Positions 1 to 7,369 of a DNA stretch of 15,021 nt are shown piece by piece. Origin of the DNA: Akkermansia muciniphila. GTDB taxonomy: Bacteria > Verrucomicrobiota > Verrucomicrobiia > Verrucomicrobiales > V1-33. The translations under genes were made by a program, and so were the position numbers. The DNA lies in contig CALQKQ020000029.1 in the NCBI GenBank assembly GCA_943331195.2, forward strand, positions 1 to 15,021, in the 5' to 3' direction. Under the pieces are notes generated by a model. It worked only from the letters and a program-made list of their open reading frames with translations, was not told the origin of the DNA and did no database searches. Numbering within the stretch: position 1 is the stretch's first letter; every line of letters starts with the position of its first letter.

Positions 1-12
1 ACCCCACTCCAC

Positions 13-1806
13 ATGAAGTCCCACCAAACCATGGCCCCTTCCTCCGAAGTCGAGGACGCGGCGTTTCAAGATGCGCTCCAGCTCGCGGACGGGCTCTTTG
101 CCCATCAGATCGAGGGCGTCGCCTTCTTGTTAGCCCGGCGGCGCTCCATCCTCGCCGATGACATGGGCCTCGGCAAAACCCGCCAATCCATCATCGCGCT
201 GCGCCATGCCGAGCCGGAGGGCCCCTACCTGGTCGTCTGCCCGTCTTCCGTGAAGCGGAACTGGGAGAAGGAAATCCACGTGGTGGATGCAGGGGCAATC
301 TGCCGGATCATCCAGGGCTCCGCCGAGGAAGGGTTGCCCGACGGCTTTGCCGGGTGGGTCATCGTCAATTATGACATCCTCGGCAAGTGGCTCCCCAGGC
401 TGCTGCCGGTGGATTGGAAAGGGATCCTCTTTGATGAAGCCCACTATCTTAAAAACCACGCCAGCCAACGCAACCGGCACGCCATGGCCCTGTGCCAACG
501 GGAGGACTCCGACCCCGTGGTGGTTGCACTCACCGGCACCCCCCTCACGAACCGTCCGCGCGATATCTTCCCCCTGCTCCAGCTGGTGGGTCACTCCATG
601 GGGAAGAGCTTTCTCTCCTTCGCCAAGCGCTACTGCGACGCAAGGCACAATGGCCATGGCTGGGTCACCGATGGCGCGAGCAACTTGGAGGAACTCACCG
701 TCCAGCTGCACGGCGTGATGCTGCGCCGCCGCAAGGAGGATGTCCTCGACCTGCCTCCTAAAGTTCGCACCTGGCTGCCGGTCGAAATCTCGCCCGGCAC
801 CGCCACGGCGGAGATCCGCGAAGTGATGGAAACCCTCATCGCCGCCGGTTCCGGAGAGTCTCCCCGCGGCGACCGCGCCCGCTTGCTCGCCAAGATCACC
901 AAAGCCCGGGACAAGATCGCCTCCGCCAAGGTAGCGCTGACCCTTACCCATCTGGAGGATATCATGGAGCAGGGCGACAAAGTGATCGTTTTTTCCTGCT
1001 TCGATAAGCCCCTCAAGGTGATCTCGAAGAAATTCGCCGACCGCTGCGTCCTCCTCACCGGCGCCACCCCCACCCACAAGCGGCAGGAACTGGTGGACCG
1101 CTTTCAGCAGGACGACGCGGTGCGCCTGTTCGTCGCCAACATCCAGGCGGGCGGAGTCGGCCTCAATCTCACCGCCGCCCGGCACGTGGTGTTCAATGAC
1201 TTGGACTGGGTGCCCGCCAATCACTGGCAGGCGGAAGACCGCGCCTACCGCATCGGTCAGACCGGCACGGTGAATGTCCACTACCTCGTGGCGGAGGGCA
1301 CCATCGACGAATTTGTCAGAAATGTTCTCGAAACCAAGACCGCCCTGGTCAATGCCGTGGTCGATGGCGCGGCGCTGGATCCCGGGGCCACGCGTGACGT
1401 CCTCACCGAGCTGGAGCATCTGGTCTCGCGCATCTCGGCGAACATCGCCGATCCTGACACGCCCCTCACCGATGAGGAATGGGTCGAGGCCCTGCTGAAG
1501 GAACTCGAGCACGAAAACCCCGAGGCCGTCCTGGTCGGTGGGGCCGCCAAAAAACCTGTCCTGAGCCGCGAGGCCCTGCTCGCGCTGGCCCGCGTCCTCA
1601 CCCGACCGAGCGCAACCGTCTACCGCGCCACCAGCAAATCCGACCCCTCCAAGGCCTACTCCCTGACCTACGAAGGCGGCGACACCACCTGCAGCTGCCC
1701 CGGCTTCGAATACCGCGGCATGTGCTCCCACTCAAAAACCTTGAAGGCCGCCCTGGATGCCGGAAAGCCTCTCCCCTCGGGCTACGAACTGGGTTCCACC
1801 CAATGA
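13..1806 (+). CDS. SNF2-family DNA helicase/ATPase with C-terminal SWIM zinc finger
   Basis: A 597-residue ATP-dependent DNA translocase of the Swi2/Snf2 (SMARCAL1-like) type. Visible motifs in order: HQ of the Q-motif region (31-32), Walker A DDMGLGKT (49-56, K55), DEAH box (141-144), TGTP motif III (174-177), motif V AGGVGLNLT (379-387) and motif VI with EDRAYRIGQ (408-416). Residues 546-580 carry a SWIM zinc finger with C560, C562, C571 and H573, a likely nucleic-acid or protein contact. It is the only plus-strand gene and converges on the tRNA. No Shine-Dalgarno motif precedes the ATG, a second ATG lies six codons in, and the frame is open to base 1, so the start could be at 31 or left of the window. 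The helicase region begins only about 30 residues in, shorter than many relatives. The family assignment is firm. The cellular job (fork repair, recombination or defence) cannot be told from this context. Confidence 0.93.
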   Translation: MKSHQTMAPSSEVEDAAFQDALQLADGLFAHQIEGVAFLLARRRSILADDMGLGKTRQSIIALRHAEPEGPYLVVCPSSVKRNWEKEIHVVDAGAICRIIQGSAEEGLPDGFAGWVIVNYDILGKWLPRLLPVDWKGILFDEAHYLKNHASQRNRHAMALCQREDSDPVVVALTGTPLTNRPRDIFPLLQLVGHSMGKSFLSFAKRYCDARHNGHGWVTDGASNLEELTVQLHGVMLRRRKEDVLDLPPKVRTWLPVEISPGTATAEIREVMETLIAAGSGESPRGDRARLLAKITKARDKIASAKVALTLTHLEDIMEQGDKVIVFSCFDKPLKVISKKFADRCVLLTGATPTHKRQELVDRFQQDDAVRLFVANIQAGGVGLNLTAARHVVFNDLDWVPANHWQAEDRAYRIGQTGTVNVHYLVAEGTIDEFVRNVLETKTALVNAVVDGAALDPGATRDVLTELEHLVSRISANIADPDTPLTDEEWVEALLKELEHENPEAVLVGGAAKKPVLSREALLALARVLTRPSATVYRATSKSDPSKAYSLTYEGGDTTCSCPGFEYRGMCSHSKTLKAALDAGKPLPSGYELGSTQ

Positions 1807-1958
1807 GAACCGCAGACGCTCCACCTCCGCCCCCATGCAGGCGCCGCCCCGTCAGGTCACTTCCTCCCGGCCTACCTGGGCGGGTTGAATCGCAGGACCT
1901 CACCGAGCGGAGGAGTTTCGCGCGCATTGAGACAGCTTTTGAAATCCTGGCCCACGGC

Positions 1959-1973
1959 GGGGGCTGCGCCCCC
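1959..1973. repeat. GC-rich hairpin downstream of the helicase gene
   Basis: A perfect 6-bp inverted repeat, GGGGGC-TGC-GCCCCC, lies about 150 bases past the helicase stop. It has no T-tract on either strand, so it is only a weak candidate for a terminator of the helicase transcript or of the opposing tRNA transcript. Confidence 0.3.
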
Positions 1974-1997
1974 AGGTTGAAGTCAACAGCGCCGCCT

Positions 1998-2136
1998 TGG
2001 CCCGCTCCACCGGCTCCTCGTTGTCACCGGCCTCCCAGCGCCGCCCGACACCAAATCCTCGATGTCACCGGACTTCCAGCGAGGACAATCCAGCACCCAG
2101 CGCGCCAGCTCGTCGATGCCACCAGACCCTTGCAGG
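1998..2136 (-). pseudogene. possible decayed coding remnant with three imperfect short repeats
   Basis: The interval 1807-2263 has no convincing intact gene. Within it, plus-strand 27-mers at 2014-2040 and 2055-2081 agree at 23 of 27 positions. A weaker copy starts at 2109 (15 of the first 19 positions agree with the second). Read on the minus strand they encode related peptides: GSGGIDEL, then RWKSGDIEDLV, then RWEAGDNEEPV. The offset between copies 2 and 3 is 54 bases (in frame), whereas that between copies 1 and 2 is 41 bases, so the reading frame is broken between them. Acidic, repeat-like peptides that match across a frameshift suggest a degenerated gene rather than random intergenic sequence. 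I cannot name the parent family. The rest of 1807-2263 shows nothing beyond the hairpin at 1959. Confidence 0.3.
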
Positions 2137-2263
2137 CATGGGTCAACACGCCCTCGGGCAGGACCGCTGAACAGCCACGGACTCTGCTGGCTATCACAGG
2201 ATAAGTTCTCGCCTTTGTTCTCACTGACCCCTTGGGGTGCGTGTAACTCATTGATAATTGACT

Positions 2264-2339
2264 TGGTGGAGGTTAGGAGATTCGAACTCCTGACCTTTTC
2301 ATTGCGAACGAAACGCTCTACCAACTGAGCTAAACCCCC
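2264..2339 (-). tRNA. tRNA-Ala (anticodon CGC), CCA encoded
   Basis: Read on the minus strand, a full 76-nt cloverleaf folds. It has a 7-bp acceptor stem (GGGGGTT with AACCTCC), a D-stem GCTC/GAGC with loop AGTTGGTA, and an anticodon stem TTTCG/TGAAA. The anticodon loop is TTCGCAA, giving CGC at 2304-2306. A 5-nt variable loop follows, then the T-stem AGGAG/CTCCT with loop TTCGAAT, discriminator A and an encoded CCA. The acceptor stem contains the G3:U70 wobble pair, the classic alanine identity element, which independently supports the anticodon reading. It reads GCG codons, common in this GC-rich sequence. It lies downstream of the AKR-like gene and converges with the helicase gene. Confidence 0.96.
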
Positions 2340-2383
2340 CCAATCAAGGGCGCCCCATGCTTGCGGATGGTGCGCTGAGATCT

Positions 2384-2412
2384 TTCTTAGGCGCGTTGGG
2401 GGCCGGGATCAA
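2384..2412 (-). promoter_or_regulatory. weak sigma70-like promoter candidate for the tRNA
   Basis: On the minus strand TTGATC (2407-2412) and TAAGAA (2384-2389) are separated by 17 bases and end about 45 bases before the tRNA 5' end. TTGATC matches the -35 consensus at 4 of 6 positions and TAAGAA matches the -10 at only 3 of 6. The spacing is the main support. Confidence 0.25.
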
Positions 2413-2473
2413 GCGGAATCGCCACGTGGGGCTACGGCAACGGCAGCGGACTTGAGCCCCCCCTCTGCCGGCA

Positions 2474-2500
2474 CCGCTCGCGCCGAGGCTGGCGGAGCGG
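2474..2500 (-). terminator. strong GC hairpin after the AKR-like gene, likely transcript end
   Basis: Starting 14 bases past the AKR-like stop codon, the minus strand reads CCGCTC CGCC, a 6-nt loop, then GGCG, a bulged C and GAGCGG. That makes a 10-bp GC-rich stem with one bulge. No T-run follows, so it is not a canonical intrinsic terminator. Its position, between the end of the suf-akr cluster and the tRNA, suits a transcript end or a 3'-stabilising structure. Confidence 0.45.
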
Positions 2501-2513
2501 CCCGGGGCCTTGC

Positions 2514-3632
2514 CTAGGTCACGGATTCTAAGCCCCAGCGCTGGCCCACCGGAAGGAGGTCCTCGCGCATGGCCCATTCGTCGGGGCGATCGCTGGTCTG
2601 GTGGCGGCGGCTGGCGCCTTTGAGAATCATGCAGCCGGTGTTGTCGCCGAGCCGGGCGATCTCTTCGACTTCCTCCGGGGTGAAAGGATTCCGCTCCGGC
2701 AGGGCCGCGAGGGCGCGGATTTGGTCCTCGATGGGGCGCTGGCCCTCGCCGGCTTCTTGGATAAACGTAGGCACGACGCTTTCCACGGGCGCTTGGGCCA
2801 GGTTCCAGAGGCAGGCGAATTCCAGTAAACTGAGGCCGTGGCGGTCAGCGATGGGCTGCATGTTGGCGATCTTTTCCAATCCGGCCTCGACCCAACCCGC
2901 CGGCCGATAGGCGCGGTGGTCTCCAGGGCGGAAGCTGTGCCCAGCCTTGATGTCGCCGTGAAAGAGCCCGCCGTAATCCACCACCCGGGTGAGCACTTTG
3001 ACCCCAAATTCATCCGCCGCAGGCAGCACCAAGCGGCCCGGCCAGGGTTCCAGGGGATTGAGGATGATCATGGCCCAATCGATCAACTCGCCATATTTGG
3101 CAAAGCATTGCACCAAATCGTAGGTAAAACCGTTAGCGGGGCCAGGTGCCACGCCGAGCTGCTTAGTTAGTCCCTGTTCCTTGAGGCGGCGCATGGCCTC
3201 CCAAACGGCGTCGCTGGTGTAGCCGCGCTCGTCGGGATTGTGCAGCATGATCAGGTCAAAATGGTCGGATCCACAGCGCTGCACGGATTTTTCGGCGGCC
3301 ATGCTCAAGAAGTCGGCATAGCCTTCGGGGCCGCGCAGGCTGGGGTCGGTGAAGCGAGGATAGCCCTTGGAGCCATCGCGCTGGCCTTCGTAAAAGTCGT
3401 GTCCAAGGGTCCCCACCAGACTGTAGGTGCTGCGGTCGATGCCGCGAAGGGCTTGGCCAAGGACTTCGTCGGCCTTGCCGCTGCCGTAGACGTCGGCCGA
3501 CATGAAGGTGCGAATGCCGGAGGTGTAGGCCAGCTGGATGGCTTCAATGAAGCGGTCCTCTTCCAAGACTTCGCCAAAGTGCATAAAGCGGCCACCACTC
3601 CAGGTGCCATAAACGGTGCGGGTCAGGTCCAT
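2514..3632 (-). CDS. aldo/keto reductase-like protein with altered catalytic tetrad
   Basis: A 372-residue protein with the (beta/alpha)8 AKR pattern: SADVYGSGKADEVLG (45-59), DLIMLHNPD (126-134) and a downstream MRRLKEQGLTKQLGV-type segment. Family members normally use an Asp-Tyr-Lys-His tetrad for NAD(P)H-dependent carbonyl reduction. Here Tyr49 and His131 remain. The Asp expected five residues before the Tyr is Met44, and the Lys expected in the strand after the first helix is Leu76. It may therefore have lost ordinary reductase activity or work differently. The start is an ATG after a CCCCCTTTT tract without a Shine-Dalgarno. It lies 126 bases after sufD in the same direction, possibly co-transcribed, though a hairpin intervenes. 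The tail after about residue 330 is not a part of the family I recognise. The fold is confident; the substrate is unknown. Confidence 0.85.
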   Translation of the reverse strand: MDLTRTVYGTWSGGRFMHFGEVLEEDRFIEAIQLAYTSGIRTFMSADVYGSGKADEVLGQALRGIDRSTYSLVGTLGHDFYEGQRDGSKGYPRFTDPSLRGPEGYADFLSMAAEKSVQRCGSDHFDLIMLHNPDERGYTSDAVWEAMRRLKEQGLTKQLGVAPGPANGFTYDLVQCFAKYGELIDWAMIILNPLEPWPGRLVLPAADEFGVKVLTRVVDYGGLFHGDIKAGHSFRPGDHRAYRPAGWVEAGLEKIANMQPIADRHGLSLLEFACLWNLAQAPVESVVPTFIQEAGEGQRPIEDQIRALAALPERNPFTPEEVEEIARLGDNTGCMILKGASRRHQTSDRPDEWAMREDLLPVGQRWGLESVT

Positions 3633-3733
3633 AATCGAAAAGGGGGAATCCAGCCGACACCATGCCGACCTTTCCTTAGTTTCCCGAACGAAGGCCCGCC
3701 CGCAAGCGTTTCACGCGCTTCATCGGCCGGACC

Positions 3734-3756
3734 TGGCGCGCCCCGCAGCAGCGCCA
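3734..3756 (-). terminator. hairpin immediately after sufD
   Basis: TGGCGC, an 11-nt loop and GCGCCA form a 6-bp inverted repeat starting just past the sufD stop codon. There is no T-tract. It could attenuate or end the suf transcript before the AKR-like gene, or protect the mRNA 3' end. Confidence 0.33.
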
Positions 3757-3758
3757 TT

Positions 3759-5066
3759 TCAGCCTTCCTGCTCGGCGAAGCGCGCTTCCACGGCTTGGCT
3801 AATGAGGGCTTCCACGGCGGGGTGGCCGACCTTGGCGACGACCTCTTGGGCAAAACCGACCGCAATCAGGCGCGTGGCTTGGAGGCGAGGAATGCCGCGG
3901 GACTCGAAATAAAACAGTTCCTCCTCCGCGATGCGCCCTGTGGTGCTACCGTGGCTGCACTTGACTTGGTCGGCGTTGATTTCAAGTCCGGGCATGGAAT
4001 TGGCCTCGCAGTCGTCGCTGAGCAGGAGGTTGCGGCACTTTTGATAGGCATCGGTGCCGTGGGCTCCCTCGTCCACTTTGATGAGACCGGCAAAAATCGT
4101 CCGGGAGGTATCGAAGAGGACGTTTTTGTAGAGCAAGTCACTGTAGCTGTGAGGGCTGAGGTGATCTTGCAAGGTGCGCTGGTCGATCTCTTGACCTCCC
4201 GCTGCCAGGGAGACGCTGAACATCTCGCTGCGGCTGCCCGGGCCTTCTAGCAAACTCCGGCATTCGGTGCGGGCCCAACCGGATCCCAGGTTGAACAAGC
4301 TGTGGCGCAATTGGGCGTCGCGCCCGGCGGAGACCGTGGAAAAATGCATCGACTTGCTGCCCGCGCCCAAGCGATTGAGCAATGTATAATGAAGCGTCGA
4401 TCCCTCGCCGGCGATCAACTGAGCGGCACCGATGCTGAGGCCGCCCTCGCTCTCGCCGAGGTGTTGTTCGAGCACCGCAACCTTCGCCTTGGCTTCGGTC
4501 AGGATAAGGGTGCGAGGAAAGACTGCCGCGCTCGGCCCCTGCAGGAGGTGCACGATTTCAATAGGCTGCTCAATCTCCTGACCCGCCGGGATGATGATGA
4601 CCACGGCGTCGCGCAAGTGCGCGTGGTGGAGCGCGGCAAACTTGGCGCTGCCCAGTCCCGTCTCCGGCACCTGCAAGACGGCCTGGAGGCGATCCCCATG
4701 GCTGGCGAGGGCTTCGGCCAAGGTCAGCACCTGAATGCCGCTAGGGCGATGCGACTCCGCCGCTTGAAAATGCCCGTTGCGAAAAACGAGGCGCGCCGCG
4801 CTTTGCTCCAGCAACGCCAAAGCGGCGGGTGCGGCAACGGCGCTGTCTTCGTCAGCATAGCCCTCAAGGGCCAAGAGTTTCAAATCAGCAAAGCGCCAGG
4901 CCTCGTCGCGGCGGCTCGGCAGGGGCAAGCGACTGAAGGTCTCCCAAGCGGTTTGTTGGGACTGGGCAAACCAGGGCGGCACCGCCGCGTGGTTCCAAAC
5001 AGGAGCATCAAGCAATACGGATCTCACAACAGGTGTGGCAGGGGAATCAAGGGTGGCGGAGGACAT
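3759..5066 (-). CDS. sufD: Fe-S cluster assembly protein SufD
   Basis: A 435-residue SufD, partner of SufB in the SufBC2D scaffold that assembles Fe-S clusters in the cytosol. The N-terminal part contains the family-type RRDEAWRFADLKLL segment (52-65). The right-handed beta-helix core follows, and the C-terminal part shows the strongly conserved block with LYKNVLFD (312-319), GTDAYQKCRNLLLS (337-350) and QVKCSHGSTTG (367-377). His372 in KCSHG corresponds to the SufD histidine (His360 in E. coli) implicated in cluster formation at the SufB-SufD interface. The length is usual for the family. It starts 22 bases after sufB, so the two are surely co-transcribed, and SufD follows SufB as in most suf operons. 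No Shine-Dalgarno is visible before the ATG; a small GCTAA/TTAGC hairpin (5079-5093) spans the sufB stop. Confidence 0.97.
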   Translation of the reverse strand: MSSATLDSPATPVVRSVLLDAPVWNHAAVPPWFAQSQQTAWETFSRLPLPSRRDEAWRFADLKLLALEGYADEDSAVAAPAALALLEQSAARLVFRNGHFQAAESHRPSGIQVLTLAEALASHGDRLQAVLQVPETGLGSAKFAALHHAHLRDAVVIIIPAGQEIEQPIEIVHLLQGPSAAVFPRTLILTEAKAKVAVLEQHLGESEGGLSIGAAQLIAGEGSTLHYTLLNRLGAGSKSMHFSTVSAGRDAQLRHSLFNLGSGWARTECRSLLEGPGSRSEMFSVSLAAGGQEIDQRTLQDHLSPHSYSDLLYKNVLFDTSRTIFAGLIKVDEGAHGTDAYQKCRNLLLSDDCEANSMPGLEINADQVKCSHGSTTGRIAEEELFYFESRGIPRLQATRLIAVGFAQEVVAKVGHPAVEALISQAVEARFAEQEG

Positions 5067-5088
5067 GGGTCGGTAAATGCTAACTCGT

Positions 5089-6531
5089 TTAGCCGACAGA
5101 ACCTTCCATCTCCAAGTCGATCAGCCGCTTGAGTTCCACGCTATATTCCATGGGGAATTCGCGGACGAGGTCGTTGACAAAGCCATTCACCGAGAGGCTC
5201 ATGGCTTCGCCTTCGCTGAGGCCGCGCTGCTGCATGTAAAAGACCTGCTCGGCGCTGACTTGGCTGACGCTGGCTTCGTGCTGGGTGGCGTGCTGATTGC
5301 CGCGCACCGTGATCGCGGGATAGGTGTCGGTGCGGCTGTGCGCATTGATGAGGAGGGCGTCGCACTCGGTGTTATTCTTGCAGCCTTTGAGGTGTTTGGG
5401 AATGTGCACTTGCCCGCGGTAGGTGGAGCGGCCCGTGCCTACGCTGATGGACTTGCTGACCACGTTAGAAGTGGTGTCGTCGGCGGCGTGGATCATCTTG
5501 GCCCCGGTGTCCTGGTGCTGCCCATTGTTGGCTAGGGCAATGCTGATGACCTCGCCGCGGGCGCGCTTGCCTTTCATGATCACCCCAGGGTATTTCATGG
5601 TGAGGCGACTCCCAATATTGCAGTCGATCCATTTCACTTCGGCGTCCTCGTGGGCGATGCCGCGCTTGGTGACGAGGTTAAAGACGTTATTCGACCAGTT
5701 TTGCACCGTGACATATTGGATCTTGGCACCCTTCATGGCCACCAATTCAACCACGGCGCTGTGCAGGGTGCTGGTGGTGAATTTGGGGGCGGTGCAGCCT
5801 TCCATATACATGACCTCAGCACCTTCATCGACGATGATCAGGGTGCGCTCGAATTGCCCAAAATTCTCCGAGTTGATGCGGAAATAGGCCTGCAGAGGGT
5901 GCTTCACCTTGACCCCTTTGGGCACGTAGATGAACGAACCGCCCGAGAAAACCGCGCTGTTGAGGGCGGAAAATTTGTTGTCGCCCGTGGGGATCACCTT
6001 GCCAAACCAAGGGCGGAAGATGTCGGCGTGTTCCTTGAGTCCCTCAGTGCTGTTGACGAAAATCACCCCCTGATCGGAAACTGCCTTTTGAATGTTAGAA
6101 TAGGCCGCTTCGCTGTCGAACTGAGCCTCGACCCCCGCGAGGAATTTGCGTTCCTGCTCGGGGATGCCCAAGCGCTCGAAGGTCTGTTTCATTTCCTCGG
6201 GAACATCGTCCCAGGAGCGCGCCGGGGTGGATCCGCTGCTCAGGTAATAGCGGATTTTGCTGAAGTCGATGTTCTCCAAATCCTTGGTCGCCCAATTCGT
6301 CGGCATGGGCTTTTCCCAGAAGACTTTGAGGGCCCGCTTGCGGAAGTCGCGCACCCAGTCGGGGTCGTTTTTGACGTCGGAAATGTAATCAATCGTAGCC
6401 TCGCTGAGGCCCACTCCAGCGTCGTAGGTGTGGTTTTCTGGATAGGAAAAATCACCTGCGCTGCGGTCGATGTCGACGGCCCGCATGGTGGCCTCATCGA
6501 TTTCGGCTTCCGGGAAAAGGGTAGAATTCAT
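5089..6531 (-). CDS. sufB: Fe-S cluster assembly scaffold SufB
   Basis: A 480-residue SufB, the sulfur-accepting scaffold subunit of SufBC2D. The sequence matches the family throughout: the N-terminal helical part with DWVRDFRKRALKVFW, the GSFIYVPKGVKVKHPLQAYFR segment, AEVMYMEGCTAP, and the C-terminal block with NNTECDALLINAHSRTDTYP. Cys390 (NTECD) and Glu419 (QHEAS) sit 29 residues apart, exactly the spacing of the catalytic Cys405/Glu434 pair of E. coli SufB, so the protein should be functional. The ATG is preceded by a pyrimidine tract (CCCCCC TTTT CT CCC on the coding strand) rather than a Shine-Dalgarno. It lies 74 bases after sufC and 22 before sufD, in one transcription unit. Confidence 0.98.
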   Translation of the reverse strand: MNSTLFPEAEIDEATMRAVDIDRSAGDFSYPENHTYDAGVGLSEATIDYISDVKNDPDWVRDFRKRALKVFWEKPMPTNWATKDLENIDFSKIRYYLSSGSTPARSWDDVPEEMKQTFERLGIPEQERKFLAGVEAQFDSEAAYSNIQKAVSDQGVIFVNSTEGLKEHADIFRPWFGKVIPTGDNKFSALNSAVFSGGSFIYVPKGVKVKHPLQAYFRINSENFGQFERTLIIVDEGAEVMYMEGCTAPKFTTSTLHSAVVELVAMKGAKIQYVTVQNWSNNVFNLVTKRGIAHEDAEVKWIDCNIGSRLTMKYPGVIMKGKRARGEVISIALANNGQHQDTGAKMIHAADDTTSNVVSKSISVGTGRSTYRGQVHIPKHLKGCKNNTECDALLINAHSRTDTYPAITVRGNQHATQHEASVSQVSAEQVFYMQQRGLSEGEAMSLSVNGFVNDLVREFPMEYSVELKRLIDLEMEGSVG

Positions 6532-6605
6532 GGGAGAAAAGGGGGGATAAAAAGAAATTAGAACCGCGTTGCTAGGGGATCAAACCCACCTGGTGCCGCG
6601 AGGCC

Positions 6606-7349
6606 TCAGGCCGCTTTGGTGAGCCAGTCGTAGCCGCGCTCTTCCAGCTCCAGCGCCAAGTCGGCGCCGCCGGATTTGATGATTTGCCCATCCGCCATCA
6701 CGTGCACAACGTCCGGTTTGATGTAATCCAGCAGGCGCTGGTAGTGGGTGATCAGGAGAATGCCCCGATCGGGACCGCGCATGGCGTTGACCCCATCCGA
6801 GACAATCTTGAGGGCGTCGATGTCGAGACCAGAATCGGTTTCATCGAGCACCGCGTAGGTGGGCTCAAGCATGGCCATCTGGAGGATTTCATTGCGCTTC
6901 TTTTCTCCGCCAGAAAAGCCTTCGTTGACGCTGCGGGCGGTGAAGGAACGGTCCATTTTCAGGAGGTCCATTTTCGCATAGAGCTGCTTGTAAAAGGCCA
7001 CCGCGTCGATCGGCTTGCCTTTGGGCAGGCGGGCTTGCAGGGCGGCGCGGAGGAAATTGGCATTGCTGACGCCCGGGATTTCCATGGGATATTGGAAGGC
7101 GAGGAAAAAGCCCGCCCGACTGCGCTGGTCGATCGGCATGGCGAGGAGGTCGATGCCATCCATGAGCACGCTGCCGCTGGTCACGGTGTAGTCTTCGTGC
7201 CCCGCTAACACCTTACTGAGAGTGCTTTTGCCGGAGCCATTCGGTCCCATAATGGCATGGACTTCGCCTTTGGGCAGATCCAAGGTCAGTCCTTTGAGGA
7301 TTTCGCGGTCGCCGATGGAAACGTGCAGGTCTTTGATTTCGAGCTTCAT
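6606..7349 (-). CDS. sufC: Fe-S cluster assembly ATPase SufC
   Basis: A 247-residue ABC-type ATPase that drives conformational change of the SufBD scaffold. It is soluble and not a transporter. Motifs: Walker A GPNGSGKST (35-43), Q-loop Gln86 in FQYPMEIPGV, signature FSGGEKKRNE (145-154), Walker B VLDETDSGLD (167-176, Asp169/Glu170) and switch His202. The SufC-typical ETDSGLD is present. I chose the ATG at 7347-7349 because MKLEIKDLHVSI is the normal SufC N-terminus. The frame stays open for 58 more codons upstream, but these overlap the regulator gene and encode nothing SufC-like. The 20-base gap to the regulator is entirely pyrimidine on the coding strand and holds no Shine-Dalgarno. First structural gene of the cluster. 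Confidence 0.97.
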   Translation of the reverse strand: MKLEIKDLHVSIGDREILKGLTLDLPKGEVHAIMGPNGSGKSTLSKVLAGHEDYTVTSGSVLMDGIDLLAMPIDQRSRAGFFLAFQYPMEIPGVSNANFLRAALQARLPKGKPIDAVAFYKQLYAKMDLLKMDRSFTARSVNEGFSGGEKKRNEILQMAMLEPTYAVLDETDSGLDIDALKIVSDGVNAMRGPDRGILLITHYQRLLDYIKPDVVHVMADGQIIKSGGADLALELEERGYDWLTKAA

Positions 7350-7369
7350 GGGGAAAAAGGGGGAAAAGG

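Noticed and set aside
130..1731. A 533-codon open frame antisense to the helicase gene
   Set aside because: It overlaps a gene with all SNF2 motifs. Its translation is Gly/Ala/His-rich with no recognisable domain, a shadow produced by high GC at third positions.
2227..2238. ACCCCTTGGGGT palindrome downstream of the tRNA as terminator
   Set aside because: The stem leaves a 2-base loop and has no T-tract.
2264..2339. tRNA-Ala as an attachment site of an integrated element
   Set aside because: No integrase and no second copy of the tRNA 3' end were seen in the window.
3240..4250. A 336-codon plus-strand frame across the akr-sufD junction
   Set aside because: It is antisense to two well-supported genes and spans their intergenic gap. 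No domain was recognised.
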